Source of the DNA: an uncultured Anaerolineae bacterium | GTDB lineage: Bacteria; Chloroflexota; Anaerolineae; Anaerolineales; UBA11858 | DNA: 6,891 bases | Reading direction: 5' to 3' | Assembly (NCBI GenBank): GCA_937893815.1 | Contig: CALCSH010000579.1 | Span: forward strand, 1-6,891 | Shown here: positions 1-5,616 of the stretch, piece by piece | Position numbering within the stretch: the first letter of the stretch is position 1 | How the letters are laid out: each line of letters begins with the position of its first letter | The notes under the pieces: model-generated | Told to the model about the DNA's origin: nothing | The model's database searches: none | Seen by the model: only the letters and a program-made list of their open reading frames with translations | Translations under genes and position numbers: made by a program

Positions 1-161
1 GCGATAGCAATAAAGAACTCAAGGAATATGAAAACGAAGATATGCTTTCGGAAGATGATCGCAATCGCGGCGAAAAAGAAATCCAGCAATACACCGACGA
101 TTTCATTGAGAAAGTGGATGAAATCGGCGAACGAAAAGAAAAAGAAATACGAGAAGTCTAA
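1..161 (+). CDS. frr: Ribosome recycling factor, C-terminal end (partial)
   Basis: The 5' end lies outside the window; codons are read from base 3 and end at TAA 159-161, leaving 52 residues. The fragment is highly charged and helical, with LSEDDRNRGEKEIQQYTDDF followed by a Lys/Glu-rich tail ending in REV. This matches the C-terminal helix of RRF, where 'SEDD/ER..' and '..KEKEI.EV' are typical. RRF acts with EF-G in the cytoplasm to split post-termination ribosomes. It stops 3 bp before uppS, consistent with the common frr-uppS-cdsA operon. Identification rests on a short fragment, but the operon position supports it strongly. Confidence 0.88.
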   Translation, partial: DSNKELKEYENEDMLSEDDRNRGEKEIQQYTDDFIEKVDEIGERKEKEIREV

Positions 162-164
162 AAG

Positions 165-887
165 ATGTCAAAAGACCAAGAAAACTTGCCGGTTAGAGTT
201 CCCCGACATGTTGCGATTATTATGGATGGCAATGGCCGTTGGGCAATTTCGCGCGGCTTACCTCGGCTGGCCGGGCATAAGGCTGGCACGGAAAATTTAC
301 GCCGTGTTATCGAAGCCTGTATCGAATTTGGCATCCAGTATCTTACCTTATACGCTTTTTCGACTGAAAACTGGGGACGCCCGATTGAAGAAGTGCGCGG
401 CCTGATTCGCATTTTGGAAGATGTGATTGATCGAGAGCTCAATGATCTGCATAAAAATGGGGTTCAGTTGCGCCATATCGGGCAGCTTGATCGCATCAAT
501 CCTTCACTAAAACGAAAAGTTCTGGATGCGATAGAACTTACAAAAAACAATACCCGCCTGACTCTGAATGTCGCCTTTAACTACGGGGGGCGAGATGAAA
601 TAATCTGGGCAATTCAGCACATGCTGGCAGATCGCGTTGCGCCCGAAGATGTCAGTGTAGAAATGGTCAATCAATATTTATTTACCGTCGGCGTTCCAGA
701 TCCAGATCTGATCATTCGCACATCCGGCGAACTGCGCGGCAGTAATTTCCTCATCTGGCAGGGAGCCTATGCCGAGTGGTACTTCACCCCCACCTTCTGG
801 CCCGATTTTGGCAAAGATGCGCTGCAAGAAGCCATTGACGAATATTCCCGCCGAGATCGCCGCTTTGGCCAGGTGAACCAAAAGTAG
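165..887 (+). CDS. uppS: Isoprenyl transferase (undecaprenyl diphosphate synthase)
   Basis: A 240-aa cis-prenyltransferase. It condenses isopentenyl diphosphate units onto farnesyl diphosphate to make the C55 lipid carrier for peptidoglycan and other envelope polymers. Family motifs appear in order: HVAIIMDGNGRWA at 15-27 with the catalytic Asp at 21, GHKAG at 37-41, YAFSTENW at 63-70, FNYGGRDEI at 138-146, and DLIIRTSGELRGSNFLIWQ at 181-199, which carries the diphosphate-binding arginines. AEWYF at 203-207 follows. The length is normal for the family and no motif is broken. ATG 165 lies just upstream of the first motif and 4 bases after the frr stop; no strong Shine-Dalgarno is visible, so translational coupling to frr is likely. 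The product is a soluble or membrane-peripheral cytoplasmic enzyme. Confidence 0.97.
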   Translation: MSKDQENLPVRVPRHVAIIMDGNGRWAISRGLPRLAGHKAGTENLRRVIEACIEFGIQYLTLYAFSTENWGRPIEEVRGLIRILEDVIDRELNDLHKNGVQLRHIGQLDRINPSLKRKVLDAIELTKNNTRLTLNVAFNYGGRDEIIWAIQHMLADRVAPEDVSVEMVNQYLFTVGVPDPDLIIRTSGELRGSNFLIWQGAYAEWYFTPTFWPDFGKDALQEAIDEYSRRDRRFGQVNQK

Positions 888-893
888 GTATTT

Positions 894-1727
894 ATGCGTC
901 AAAGACTACTCAGCGCTATTTTTCTGGTACCACTGGGTATCGCCGCCATTTATTATGGCAGTTGGTTCTATTTCATCCTGATTACATTATTGGTAACACT
1001 GGCCGCAAAAGAATACGTAGATATGTTCCAAGCCGGAGGGCATCACCCCAACGGCCTTATTGTTGCCGGGGGCACGCTGGCAATTATCGTCCATCAAGCT
1101 TTTCCCCTTTTTGAAAATACACTCTTGCCGCGGGATTCCGCCTGGCTCATTAGCAGCCTGGCGCTCGCCAGTATGACATTCCACCTCGTCCAGTATGAGC
1201 GCGGCAAAGATAATGCTGCGCTCGATTTTTCAATTACCATCTCCGGATTTATCTATTTCGGTATGCTGGGGTCTTTCTTAATTCTTCTGCGGCAATTACC
1301 CGAAGGATTATGGTGGGTTATGCTAGCCTTGCCTGCAATCTGGTTTGCCGACAGCGGCGCATACTTTTACGGGCGCGTCTATGGGCGCAGAAAATTAAGT
1401 CCCCGTCTCAGCCCCAAAAAAACCTGGGAAGGCTATATCGCTGGGATTATCACAGCGATCATCGGCACTACGCTCTTCGCTTTTCTCTGGAGATTGCCCG
1501 CCGGACCGGAAACAGCGATCACGCCCCTCGCTGGAGCATTGCTCGGCCTTGTCATATCCATCGTCGCCCCACTGGGGGATTTGGGCGAAAGTATGATCAA
1601 GAGACAATTTGGCATCAAAGATTCCAGCCACCTGATCCCCGGCCATGGCGGTGCGTTCGACCGCATTGATAGCTGGCTATGGGCAGGTGTAATTGGCTAT
1701 TATATGATTGTATGGTTTTTCTTATAA
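894..1727 (+). CDS. cdsA: Phosphatidate cytidylyltransferase (CDP-diglyceride synthase)
   Basis: A 277-aa integral membrane enzyme converting phosphatidic acid and CTP to CDP-diacylglycerol, the precursor of the anionic phospholipids and phosphatidylethanolamine. Hydrophobic segments fill the protein from residue 5 on, for example about 8-38, 55-70, 83-97, 112-132, 138-155, 178-198, 210-227 and 260-277. The family signature is intact near the C-terminus: S233-x-IKR-x4-KD-x3-LIPGHGGAFDRIDS, ending at residue 260. The upstream SPKKTWEG at 173-180 is also a family hallmark. The start lies 6 bp after the uppS stop, so the two are very probably co-transcribed. In many bacteria dxr or rseP follows cdsA; here glpX follows. 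Confidence 0.96.
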   Translation: MRQRLLSAIFLVPLGIAAIYYGSWFYFILITLLVTLAAKEYVDMFQAGGHHPNGLIVAGGTLAIIVHQAFPLFENTLLPRDSAWLISSLALASMTFHLVQYERGKDNAALDFSITISGFIYFGMLGSFLILLRQLPEGLWWVMLALPAIWFADSGAYFYGRVYGRRKLSPRLSPKKTWEGYIAGIITAIIGTTLFAFLWRLPAGPETAITPLAGALLGLVISIVAPLGDLGESMIKRQFGIKDSSHLIPGHGGAFDRIDSWLWAGVIGYYMIVWFFL

Positions 1728-1764
1728 CTGCTGGTAGCTTTCACATCTCCCCACATGATTAAAC

Positions 1765-2751
1765 ATGACCAACGCCAAACCCACCCGTAACCTGGCACTA
1801 GAACTCGTACGTGTTACTGAAGCCGGAGCACTGGCCGCTGGCCGCTTTATGGGACGCGGAGCGAAAGAAGCCGCCGACAAAGCCGCCGTAGATGCCATGC
1901 GTCTGGTACTGAATTCCATCGAAATGGATGCGGTTGTCGTCATCGGCGAGGGAGAGAAAGATGAAGCTCCCATGTTATTCAATGGCGAAAAACTGGGCAC
2001 GGGGTCAGCGCCCGCCGTTGACATCGCTGTGGATCCCATCAATGGCACGCGCCCCCTGGCAGATGGTTTTCTCAACTCCATCGCTACAGTCGCCATTGCT
2101 CCGCGCGGAGCAATGTTCAACCCAGGGCCATTTTTCTATATGGATAAAATCGCCGTCGGCCCCGAAGCCAAAGGGGTAATCGACATCAACGCCCCTGTTA
2201 TCGACAATCTTATACAAATTGCCAAAGCAAAAGATATGCACGTAAAAGATTTAACCGTCGTCATTCTGCATCGCCCACGGCACGAGAAACTGGTACAGGA
2301 TGTGCGCGCCTGTGGGGCGCGCATTCGCCTGATCCCCGATGGAGATGTAGCTGGTGCCCTAATGACCGCCTGGCCCGAAGCAGGTATTGATGTTCTCATG
2401 GGCATCGGCGGCACACCCGAAGGTGTGCTTGCCGCCTGCGCCCTGCGCGGAATGAATGGCGAAATTCAGGGCAAGCTCTATGCCCGTAATGCAACTGACA
2501 AAGAACTCGGCAAACAATTGGGCTATGATTTCGATCAGGTGCTGACAATGGATCATTTAGTAGCCTCCGAAAATGTGTTTTTTGCAGCGACAGGCATCAC
2601 CGATGGAGAATTGCTTGATGGCGTAAAATACTACAGCCACGGCGCAAGAACTGTGAGTCTTGTCATCCGCGGGCAAACCGGCACCGTGCGCGAAATTATC
2701 TCACGGCATAATTTTGAAAAACTCAACCCCATCAGCCAGGTAGAGTATTAA
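1765..2751 (+). CDS. glpX: Class II fructose-1,6-bisphosphatase (GlpX family)
   Basis: A 328-aa cytoplasmic metal-dependent phosphatase that converts fructose 1,6-bisphosphate to fructose 6-phosphate in gluconeogenesis; some relatives also act on sedoheptulose bisphosphate. GlpX landmarks are present: RNLALELVRVTEAGALAAGR at 8-27, K34 and D38, IGEGEKDEAPML at 60-71, VDPINGTRPLADG at 89-101, FYMDKI at 124-129, RPRHEK at 170-175, PDGDVA at 191-196, and GIGGTPEG at 213-220 with the metal-ligand-type Glu219. Oddity: the fourth residue of the DPxEGT/DPxDGT metal-site motif is Asn93 (codon AAT), where Glu or Asp is expected. All other recognisable catalytic positions are kept. The start is chosen because the conserved N-terminus begins about 8 residues later. 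No Shine-Dalgarno is visible, and the 37-bp gap after cdsA holds no convincing promoter. Confidence 0.94.
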   Translation: MTNAKPTRNLALELVRVTEAGALAAGRFMGRGAKEAADKAAVDAMRLVLNSIEMDAVVVIGEGEKDEAPMLFNGEKLGTGSAPAVDIAVDPINGTRPLADGFLNSIATVAIAPRGAMFNPGPFFYMDKIAVGPEAKGVIDINAPVIDNLIQIAKAKDMHVKDLTVVILHRPRHEKLVQDVRACGARIRLIPDGDVAGALMTAWPEAGIDVLMGIGGTPEGVLAACALRGMNGEIQGKLYARNATDKELGKQLGYDFDQVLTMDHLVASENVFFAATGITDGELLDGVKYYSHGARTVSLVIRGQTGTVREIISRHNFEKLNPISQVEY

Positions 2752-2823
2752 ACCCTCGCCGAAAAATTAGATACTCACAAACGAAGACAAGAACCCCTGC
2801 CAAACATTGGTCAAACGCTAAAT

Positions 2824-2852
2824 TTGACAGCCCATCGCAGGCGTGGTAATAT
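2824..2852 (+). promoter_or_regulatory. Sigma70-type promoter of the metK leader
   Basis: The -35 box TTGACA (2824-2829) is a perfect consensus match. It is followed by a 17-bp spacer and the -10 box TAATAT (2847-2852). A TG dinucleotide one base upstream of the -10 (TGG-TAATAT) adds an extended -10 element. Transcription should start near 2859, about 24 bases before the riboswitch P1 stem. This is the only near-consensus promoter in the glpX-metK gap and makes metK an independent transcription unit. Confidence 0.88.
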
Positions 2853-2881
2853 CGAAAGCAACAATTCAATAACCCCTAGCG

Positions 2882-3058
<177 letters not shown>

Positions 3059-3062
<4 letters not shown>

Positions 3063-3092
3063 GGTGCTATACATTGCTTCGTATGCCCCTCT
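3059..3092 (+). promoter_or_regulatory. Antiterminator stem of the SAM riboswitch
   Basis: The 3' strand of P1 and the bases after it can pair with the 5' arm of the terminator. AGAGGG (3059-3064) pairs with CCCTCT (3087-3092), GC (3066-3067) with GC (3085-3086), and ATAC (3069-3072) with GTAT (3081-3084). T3065 and T3068 are bulged and the loop is 3073-3080. That gives 12 base pairs. This helix excludes both P1 and the terminator, so it should form when SAM is scarce and allow read-through into metK. The pairing is seen by eye; its energy was not computed. Confidence 0.82.
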
Positions 3093-3114
3093 AAGTAGTA
3101 GGGGCATTTTTTTT
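3083..3114 (+). terminator. Riboswitch-controlled intrinsic terminator
   Basis: A perfect 8-bp stem, ATGCCCCT (3083-3090) with AGGGGCAT (3100-3107), has a 9-base loop and runs into eight T residues (3107-3114). It lies between the SAM aptamer and the metK ribosome-binding site GGAGGT, which starts at the very next base (3115). When SAM is bound and P1 forms, this terminator is free to fold and stops metK transcription. Confidence 0.93.
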
Positions 3115-3126
3115 GGAGGTAAAACC

Positions 3127-4338
3127 ATGACCAACACTTTTATGAACTCCTCTAAACTGATGTTTACATCGGAATCAGTCACGGAGGGACATCCCGACAA
3201 AATGTGCGACCAGATCAGCGACGCCGTTTTGGATGCTTGTCTGGAGCAAGACCCATACTCACGCGTAGCCTGCGAAGTTGCCACAAAAACCGGCTATGTC
3301 ATGCTGCTGGGCGAAATCACCACCCAGGCCTTCGTCAATTTCGACGAACTGGTGCGCAAAGTTGTCATTGAAATCGGCTACGACCGGGCCAAAAAAGGCT
3401 TTGACGGCAACACTTGCGGCGTGCTCTCGGCGATTGCCAGCCAAAGCCCAGATATTGATATGGGCGTGAGCAAATCACTCGAAGCCAAAAGCGGACATAT
3501 CACCGAAGAAGAAATCGAAAATATCGGTGCGGGCGACCAGGGCATGATGTTTGGCTACGCCTGCAACGAAACCGATGCTCTCATGCCCATGCCGATTTAC
3601 CTGGCCCATAAACTCTGCCAGCGTCTCGCTGAAGTGCGCAAAAACGGCACCCTGCCCTGGCTGCGCCCCGATGGCAAGAGTCAGGTGACGATTGAATACA
3701 GCTATGGGAAGCCGGTTCGGGTCGATACTGCCCTCATCAGCGCCCAGCACGCCCCCGACGTCTCGCAAGAAGAAATTCGTGCCGCCATCATCGAGCATGT
3801 CATCTTGCCGACCTTGCCTGCCGATATGGTGGATGACGATCTGAAAATCTTTGTGAATCCGACGGGACGCTTTGTGATTGGCGGCCCCCTGGGTGATGCT
3901 GGCCTCACCGGGCGGAAGATCATTGTTGACACCTATGGTGGCATGGGGCGTCACGGTGGTGGTGCTTTCTCCGGAAAGGATTCCACCAAAGTAGACCGCT
4001 CCGGAGCCTACGCCTCGCGCTGGGCTGCCAAAAATGTGGTTGCAGCTGGGCTGGCAGATCGCTGTGAAATTCAGGTTGCCTACGCAATTGGTGTAGCCTA
4101 CCCACTAAGCGTCAACGTAGAAACCTTCGGCACCGGCAAAATTTCCGACGAAAAGATCGCTGCACTCGTCAACGAGCACTTCGACCTGCGCCCCGGTGCC
4201 ATCATCCGCGACCTCGGCTTGCGCAAACCCATCTTCCGCCAGGTTGCCGCCTACGGTCACTTTGGCCGCGACGATTTGAATCTCCCTTGGGAAAATACCG
4301 ACAAAGCTGAAGCGTTGCGTAAAGCAGCTGGCCTATAG
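3127..4338 (+). CDS. metK: S-adenosylmethionine synthase
   Basis: A 403-aa cytoplasmic enzyme that makes S-adenosylmethionine from methionine and ATP. Motifs: SESVTEGHPDKMCDQISDAV at 15-34 with the ATP-site His22 and Asp24, GAGDQGMMFGYA at 134-145, GGPLGDAGLTGRK at 252-264, DTYGGMGRHGGGAFSGKDST at 268-287 (P-loop-like signature), KVDRSGAYA at 288-296, and the C-terminal GHFGRDD at 377-383. The length is typical for the family. The start is ATG 3127 because GGAGGT (3115-3120) lies 6 bases before it. The open frame also runs upstream to an ATG at 3040, but that codon is inside the riboswitch P4 and precedes the terminator, so it cannot be the normal start. Regulation is by the SAM-I riboswitch in the leader. 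A strong terminator follows the stop. Confidence 0.98.
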   Translation: MTNTFMNSSKLMFTSESVTEGHPDKMCDQISDAVLDACLEQDPYSRVACEVATKTGYVMLLGEITTQAFVNFDELVRKVVIEIGYDRAKKGFDGNTCGVLSAIASQSPDIDMGVSKSLEAKSGHITEEEIENIGAGDQGMMFGYACNETDALMPMPIYLAHKLCQRLAEVRKNGTLPWLRPDGKSQVTIEYSYGKPVRVDTALISAQHAPDVSQEEIRAAIIEHVILPTLPADMVDDDLKIFVNPTGRFVIGGPLGDAGLTGRKIIVDTYGGMGRHGGGAFSGKDSTKVDRSGAYASRWAAKNVVAAGLADRCEIQVAYAIGVAYPLSVNVETFGTGKISDEKIAALVNEHFDLRPGAIIRDLGLRKPIFRQVAAYGHFGRDDLNLPWENTDKAEALRKAAGL

Positions 4339-4356
4339 TCTTGCTATAATCTCAAC

Positions 4357-4392
4357 AAAAAATCCCCGCTGGAAATCCAGCGGGGATTTTTT
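4357..4392. terminator. Bidirectional intrinsic terminator between metK and trxA
   Basis: A perfect 16-bp inverted repeat with a 4-base loop (AAAT, 4373-4376). The GC-rich core is CCCCGCTGG/CCAGCGGGG, flanked by an A-tract on the left and a T-tract on the right. On either strand the stem is followed by a run of U, so it can end both the rightward metK transcript and the leftward thioredoxin transcript. The thioredoxin stop codon is only 2 bases away from the repeat. Confidence 0.95.
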
Positions 4393-4394
4393 GT

Positions 4395-4721
4395 TCACTT
4401 CAGGTAAGGCGATAATTTTTTTAGTATCTGTTTCTTGGGTTTATACCCAGTCAGGCGCTCCTTCGGCTCACCGTTCTGGAATAAAATTAATGTAGGCACG
4501 CCCATCACCATATACTTCATCGCAACCGATTGGTTGTGGTCAACATCCAATTTGACAATAGTAACTGTACCTTCCCACTCCCCTGCCAATTCTTCAACAA
4601 CTGGCTCAAGCATTTTGCATGGGCCGCACCAAACAGCCGTAAAATCTACCAACACTGGCAGTGTTGAGTCAAGCACAGTTTCCTGAAACGATTCTTCCGT
4701 AACATGTTGAATAGAACTCAT
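4395..4721 (-). CDS. trxA: Thioredoxin
   Basis: A 108-aa single-domain thioredoxin, a cytoplasmic protein-disulfide reductase normally recharged by thioredoxin reductase. The redox site WCGPCK is at 31-36 (Cys32, Cys35), the buried Asp26 is in VDFTAVWCGPCK, and the cis-proline loop GVPT is at 74-77 (Pro76). LDVDHNQ at 58-64 and FQNGEPKERLTGY at 81-93 are also standard. Residue 28 is Thr where E. coli has Trp, a common variation. The length is canonical. The start is supported by an excellent Shine-Dalgarno, AGGAGGT on the minus strand (plus bases 4726-4732), 4 bases before ATG. It has its own promoter and shares the terminator with convergent metK. The symbol trxA is by family; a genome may hold several thioredoxins. 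Confidence 0.96.
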   Translation of the reverse strand: MSSIQHVTEESFQETVLDSTLPVLVDFTAVWCGPCKMLEPVVEELAGEWEGTVTIVKLDVDHNQSVAMKYMVMGVPTLILFQNGEPKERLTGYKPKKQILKKLSPYLK

Positions 4722-4752
4722 AATTACCTCCTCGGTAAAAACAAACCATCAA

Positions 4753-4781
4753 ATAGTACTTACGCTGGGGAAAAACGTCAA
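4753..4781 (-). promoter_or_regulatory. Promoter of the thioredoxin gene
   Basis: On the minus strand TTGACG (plus 4776-4781) is followed by a 17-bp spacer and TACTAT (plus 4753-4758). Each box differs from the sigma70 consensus at one or two positions. The predicted start of transcription is about 25 bases upstream of the start codon, leaving a short leader that carries the strong ribosome-binding site. Confidence 0.8.
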
Positions 4782-4789
4782 GGTTTTCG

Positions 4790-4818
4790 TTGACGGGCTT
4801 ACCTGAGCGTGATAGAAT
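4790..4818 (+). promoter_or_regulatory. Promoter of tRNA-Lys
   Basis: TTGACG (4790-4795), a 17-bp spacer and TAGAAT (4813-4818), with a TG one base upstream of the -10 (TGA-TAGAAT). Transcription would start near 4825, a few bases before the mature tRNA 5' end at 4831. The promoter is back to back with that of the thioredoxin gene; the two TTGACG boxes are 8 bp apart. Confidence 0.82.
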
Positions 4819-4830
4819 TCTGCCCGTAGT

Positions 4831-4902
4831 GGGCGCGTAGCTCAATGGTAGAGCAGTGGCCTTTTAAGCCATTGGTTGCGGGTTCGAGTCCCTCCGCGCT
4901 CA
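4831..4902 (+). tRNA. tRNA-Lys (anticodon UUU)
   Basis: A full cloverleaf can be drawn. Acceptor GGGCGCG (4831-4837) pairs with CGCGCTC (4895-4901), discriminator A4902. D stem is GCTC/GAGC with loop AATGGTA, and anticodon stem is GTGGC/GCCAT. Loop CTTTTAA (4861-4867) has anticodon TTT at 4863-4865. The variable loop is TGGTT. T arm GCGGG-TTCGAGT-CCCTC includes one C-U mismatch (4879 with 4893) and there is a G-U pair in the acceptor (4832 with 4900). CCA is not encoded and must be added after transcription. The discriminator A fits lysine identity. Confidence 0.95.
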
Positions 4903-4973
4903 CTCCTTTAGATACAGTATAACAGGCTGATCTTACAAACCCAGATTTTTATCGGGCTTCCTTGCCCCAGCAG

Positions 4974-5008
4974 AACCTCACAGGGAATCCCGTGGGGTTG
5001 TTTTGTTT
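4974..5008 (+). terminator. Intrinsic terminator downstream of tRNA-Lys, upstream of the HTH gene
   Basis: AACCTCAC (4974-4981) pairs with GTGGGGTT (4992-4999) with one G-U. A bulged A4982 follows, then inner GGG/CCC around the loop AAT. The hairpin runs into GTTTTGTTT. It is the only terminator-like structure after tRNA-Lys. It ends only 10 bases before the Shine-Dalgarno of the next gene, so it may also act as an attenuator for that gene. Confidence 0.75.
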
Positions 5009-5018
5009 CTAACAAAAC
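5000..5018 (+). repeat. Perfect 8-bp inverted repeat overlapping the U-tract
   Basis: GTTTTGTT (5000-5007), spacer TCT, AACAAAAC (5011-5018). The left arm is the T-tract of the preceding terminator and the right arm touches the GGAG ribosome-binding site at 5019-5022. It could be an operator, a weak second hairpin that sequesters the U-tract, or chance in an A/T-rich stretch. Confidence 0.5.
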
Positions 5019-5028
5019 GGAGTAACCG

Positions 5029-5490
5029 ATGGCTCTCCCAACCTACATTCCCATATCTGATGCCGCCCGTAAATACGGTTACAAAGTGGCCGAGTTGCGG
5101 AATTTGGCCGAATCCGGTAAGATAGACGCAGTTCAGTTACCGGATGGAGATGTTGTCGTGAGTGAAAACACTGTGAAGAACACCCTTCGCAAAGAAGATT
5201 TGCCGGAGTACAGACGCTATAAACACTTGGCTGGGGTTGAGATTGGGATCGGGGAAGCTGCGAGGAAATATGATGTTCCACAGCCTACGATTAGCCGTTG
5301 GGTGCATCGTGGCATCATTACAAAGATCAGACAAGACGGACAGAAAATTCTGATTGATGAGCAAGATGTGGCCTACTGCACCAGAATTTATCAGAGAAAA
5401 ACCGGCGATAATCGAGGGCGAAGGCTATTTACCCAAGACGGCACACCCTACCAACCGAAATCCGAAGAAGCATTACCACAAGCGGCGTGA
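5029..5490 (+). CDS. Protein with two tandem excisionase/MerR-like helix-turn-helix domains
   Basis: A 153-aa predicted DNA-binding protein made of two similar units. Unit 1 (about 7-49) reads YIPISDAARKYGY.. then ..AVQLPDGDVVVSENTV. Unit 2 (about 72-114) reads IGIGEAARKYDVPQPTISRW then ..RQDGQKILIDEQDV. Both show AARKY at the first helix, a recognition helix, then a short beta-wing ending in Val/Ile-x-[ED]-x-x-V, as in excisionase and winged MerR-type domains. Unit 2 has the clearer helix-turn-helix (PQPTISRWVHRG). The C-terminal 35 residues are polar and probably disordered. The start has GGAG (5019-5022) 6 bases upstream. A likely role is transcription control or excision accessory factor of a mobile element; the exact function is unknown. 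It ends inside its own terminator hairpin and is preceded by a terminator-like hairpin, with no clear promoter between tRNA-Lys and the gene. Confidence 0.85.
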   Translation: MALPTYIPISDAARKYGYKVAELRNLAESGKIDAVQLPDGDVVVSENTVKNTLRKEDLPEYRRYKHLAGVEIGIGEAARKYDVPQPTISRWVHRGIITKIRQDGQKILIDEQDVAYCTRIYQRKTGDNRGRRLFTQDGTPYQPKSEEALPQAA

Positions 5491-5504
5491 AGCCGCTTTT
5501 TTTT
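5480..5504 (+). terminator. Intrinsic terminator overlapping the stop codon of the HTH gene
   Basis: AAGCGGC (5480-5486) pairs with GCCGCTT (5492-5498), loop GTGAA, followed by a run of eight T (5497-5504). The TGA stop (5488-5490) lies in the loop, so the last codons form the 5' arm of the hairpin. Confidence 0.93.
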
Positions 5505-5509
5505 AGACC

Positions 5510-5544
5510 AACTCATACATCTTTCTTGACAAGAAGTATGAGTT
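5510..5544. promoter_or_regulatory. Palindromic operator candidate over a promoter
   Basis: Outer arms AACTCATAC (5510-5518) and GTATGAGTT (5536-5544) are a perfect 9-bp inverted repeat. Inner arms TTCTT (5523-5527) and AAGAA (5531-5535) flank GAC. Four unpaired bases ATCT lie in the left half only. The right half overlaps the -35 box and spacer of the promoter at 5526-5555, the usual position for a repressor site. The neighbouring tandem-HTH protein is an obvious candidate ligand, but that is inference. Confidence 0.65.
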
Positions 5545-5555
5545 AATGCTATATT
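5526..5555 (+). promoter_or_regulatory. Promoter for the small-gene cluster
   Basis: The -35 box TTGACA (5526-5531, perfect consensus), an 18-bp spacer and the -10 box TATATT (5550-5555), with TG at 5547-5548 giving an extended -10 (TGC-TATATT). Transcription would start near 5562. It leaves a structured leader of about 85 bases before the next open reading frame. Genes down to the exonuclease all lie on the same strand with no terminator between them, so this may drive the whole cluster. Confidence 0.82.
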
Positions 5556-5578
5556 CTATCCCATAGCACATTTTCATT

Positions 5579-5616
5579 AAAAAAATTGACCCTGAGAACA
5601 CCGGCCCTCAGGGTCA
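5579..5616 (-). terminator. Terminator-like hairpin on the minus strand
   Basis: TGACCCTGAG (5587-5596) and CTCAGGGTCA (5607-5616) are a perfect 10-bp inverted repeat with a 10-base loop. Read on the minus strand, the hairpin is followed by A then seven T (complement of the A-run 5579-5585), the form of an intrinsic terminator. No minus-strand gene is seen to its right in the window, so it would stop antisense transcription. On the plus strand it is simply a strong leader hairpin. Confidence 0.55.

Noticed and set aside
28..405. 125-aa reading frame across the frr-uppS junction.
   Set aside because: It overlaps frr and uppS in another frame, is Lys-rich with no domain pattern, and the two overlapped frames match known families.
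1755..1790. Short upstream reading frame (11 codons) overlapping the glpX start.
   Set aside because: It has no Shine-Dalgarno, no regulatory pattern of codons, and is of a length expected by chance.
4918..4923. TATAAC as a -10 box for the HTH gene.
   Set aside because: At the right distance upstream there is only the GC-rich tRNA acceptor sequence, with no -35-like element.
4939..4956. Hairpin-like CCAGAT / ATCGGG as a tRNA terminator.
   Set aside because: The stem is interrupted and no T-tract follows; the structure at 4974-5008 fits much better.
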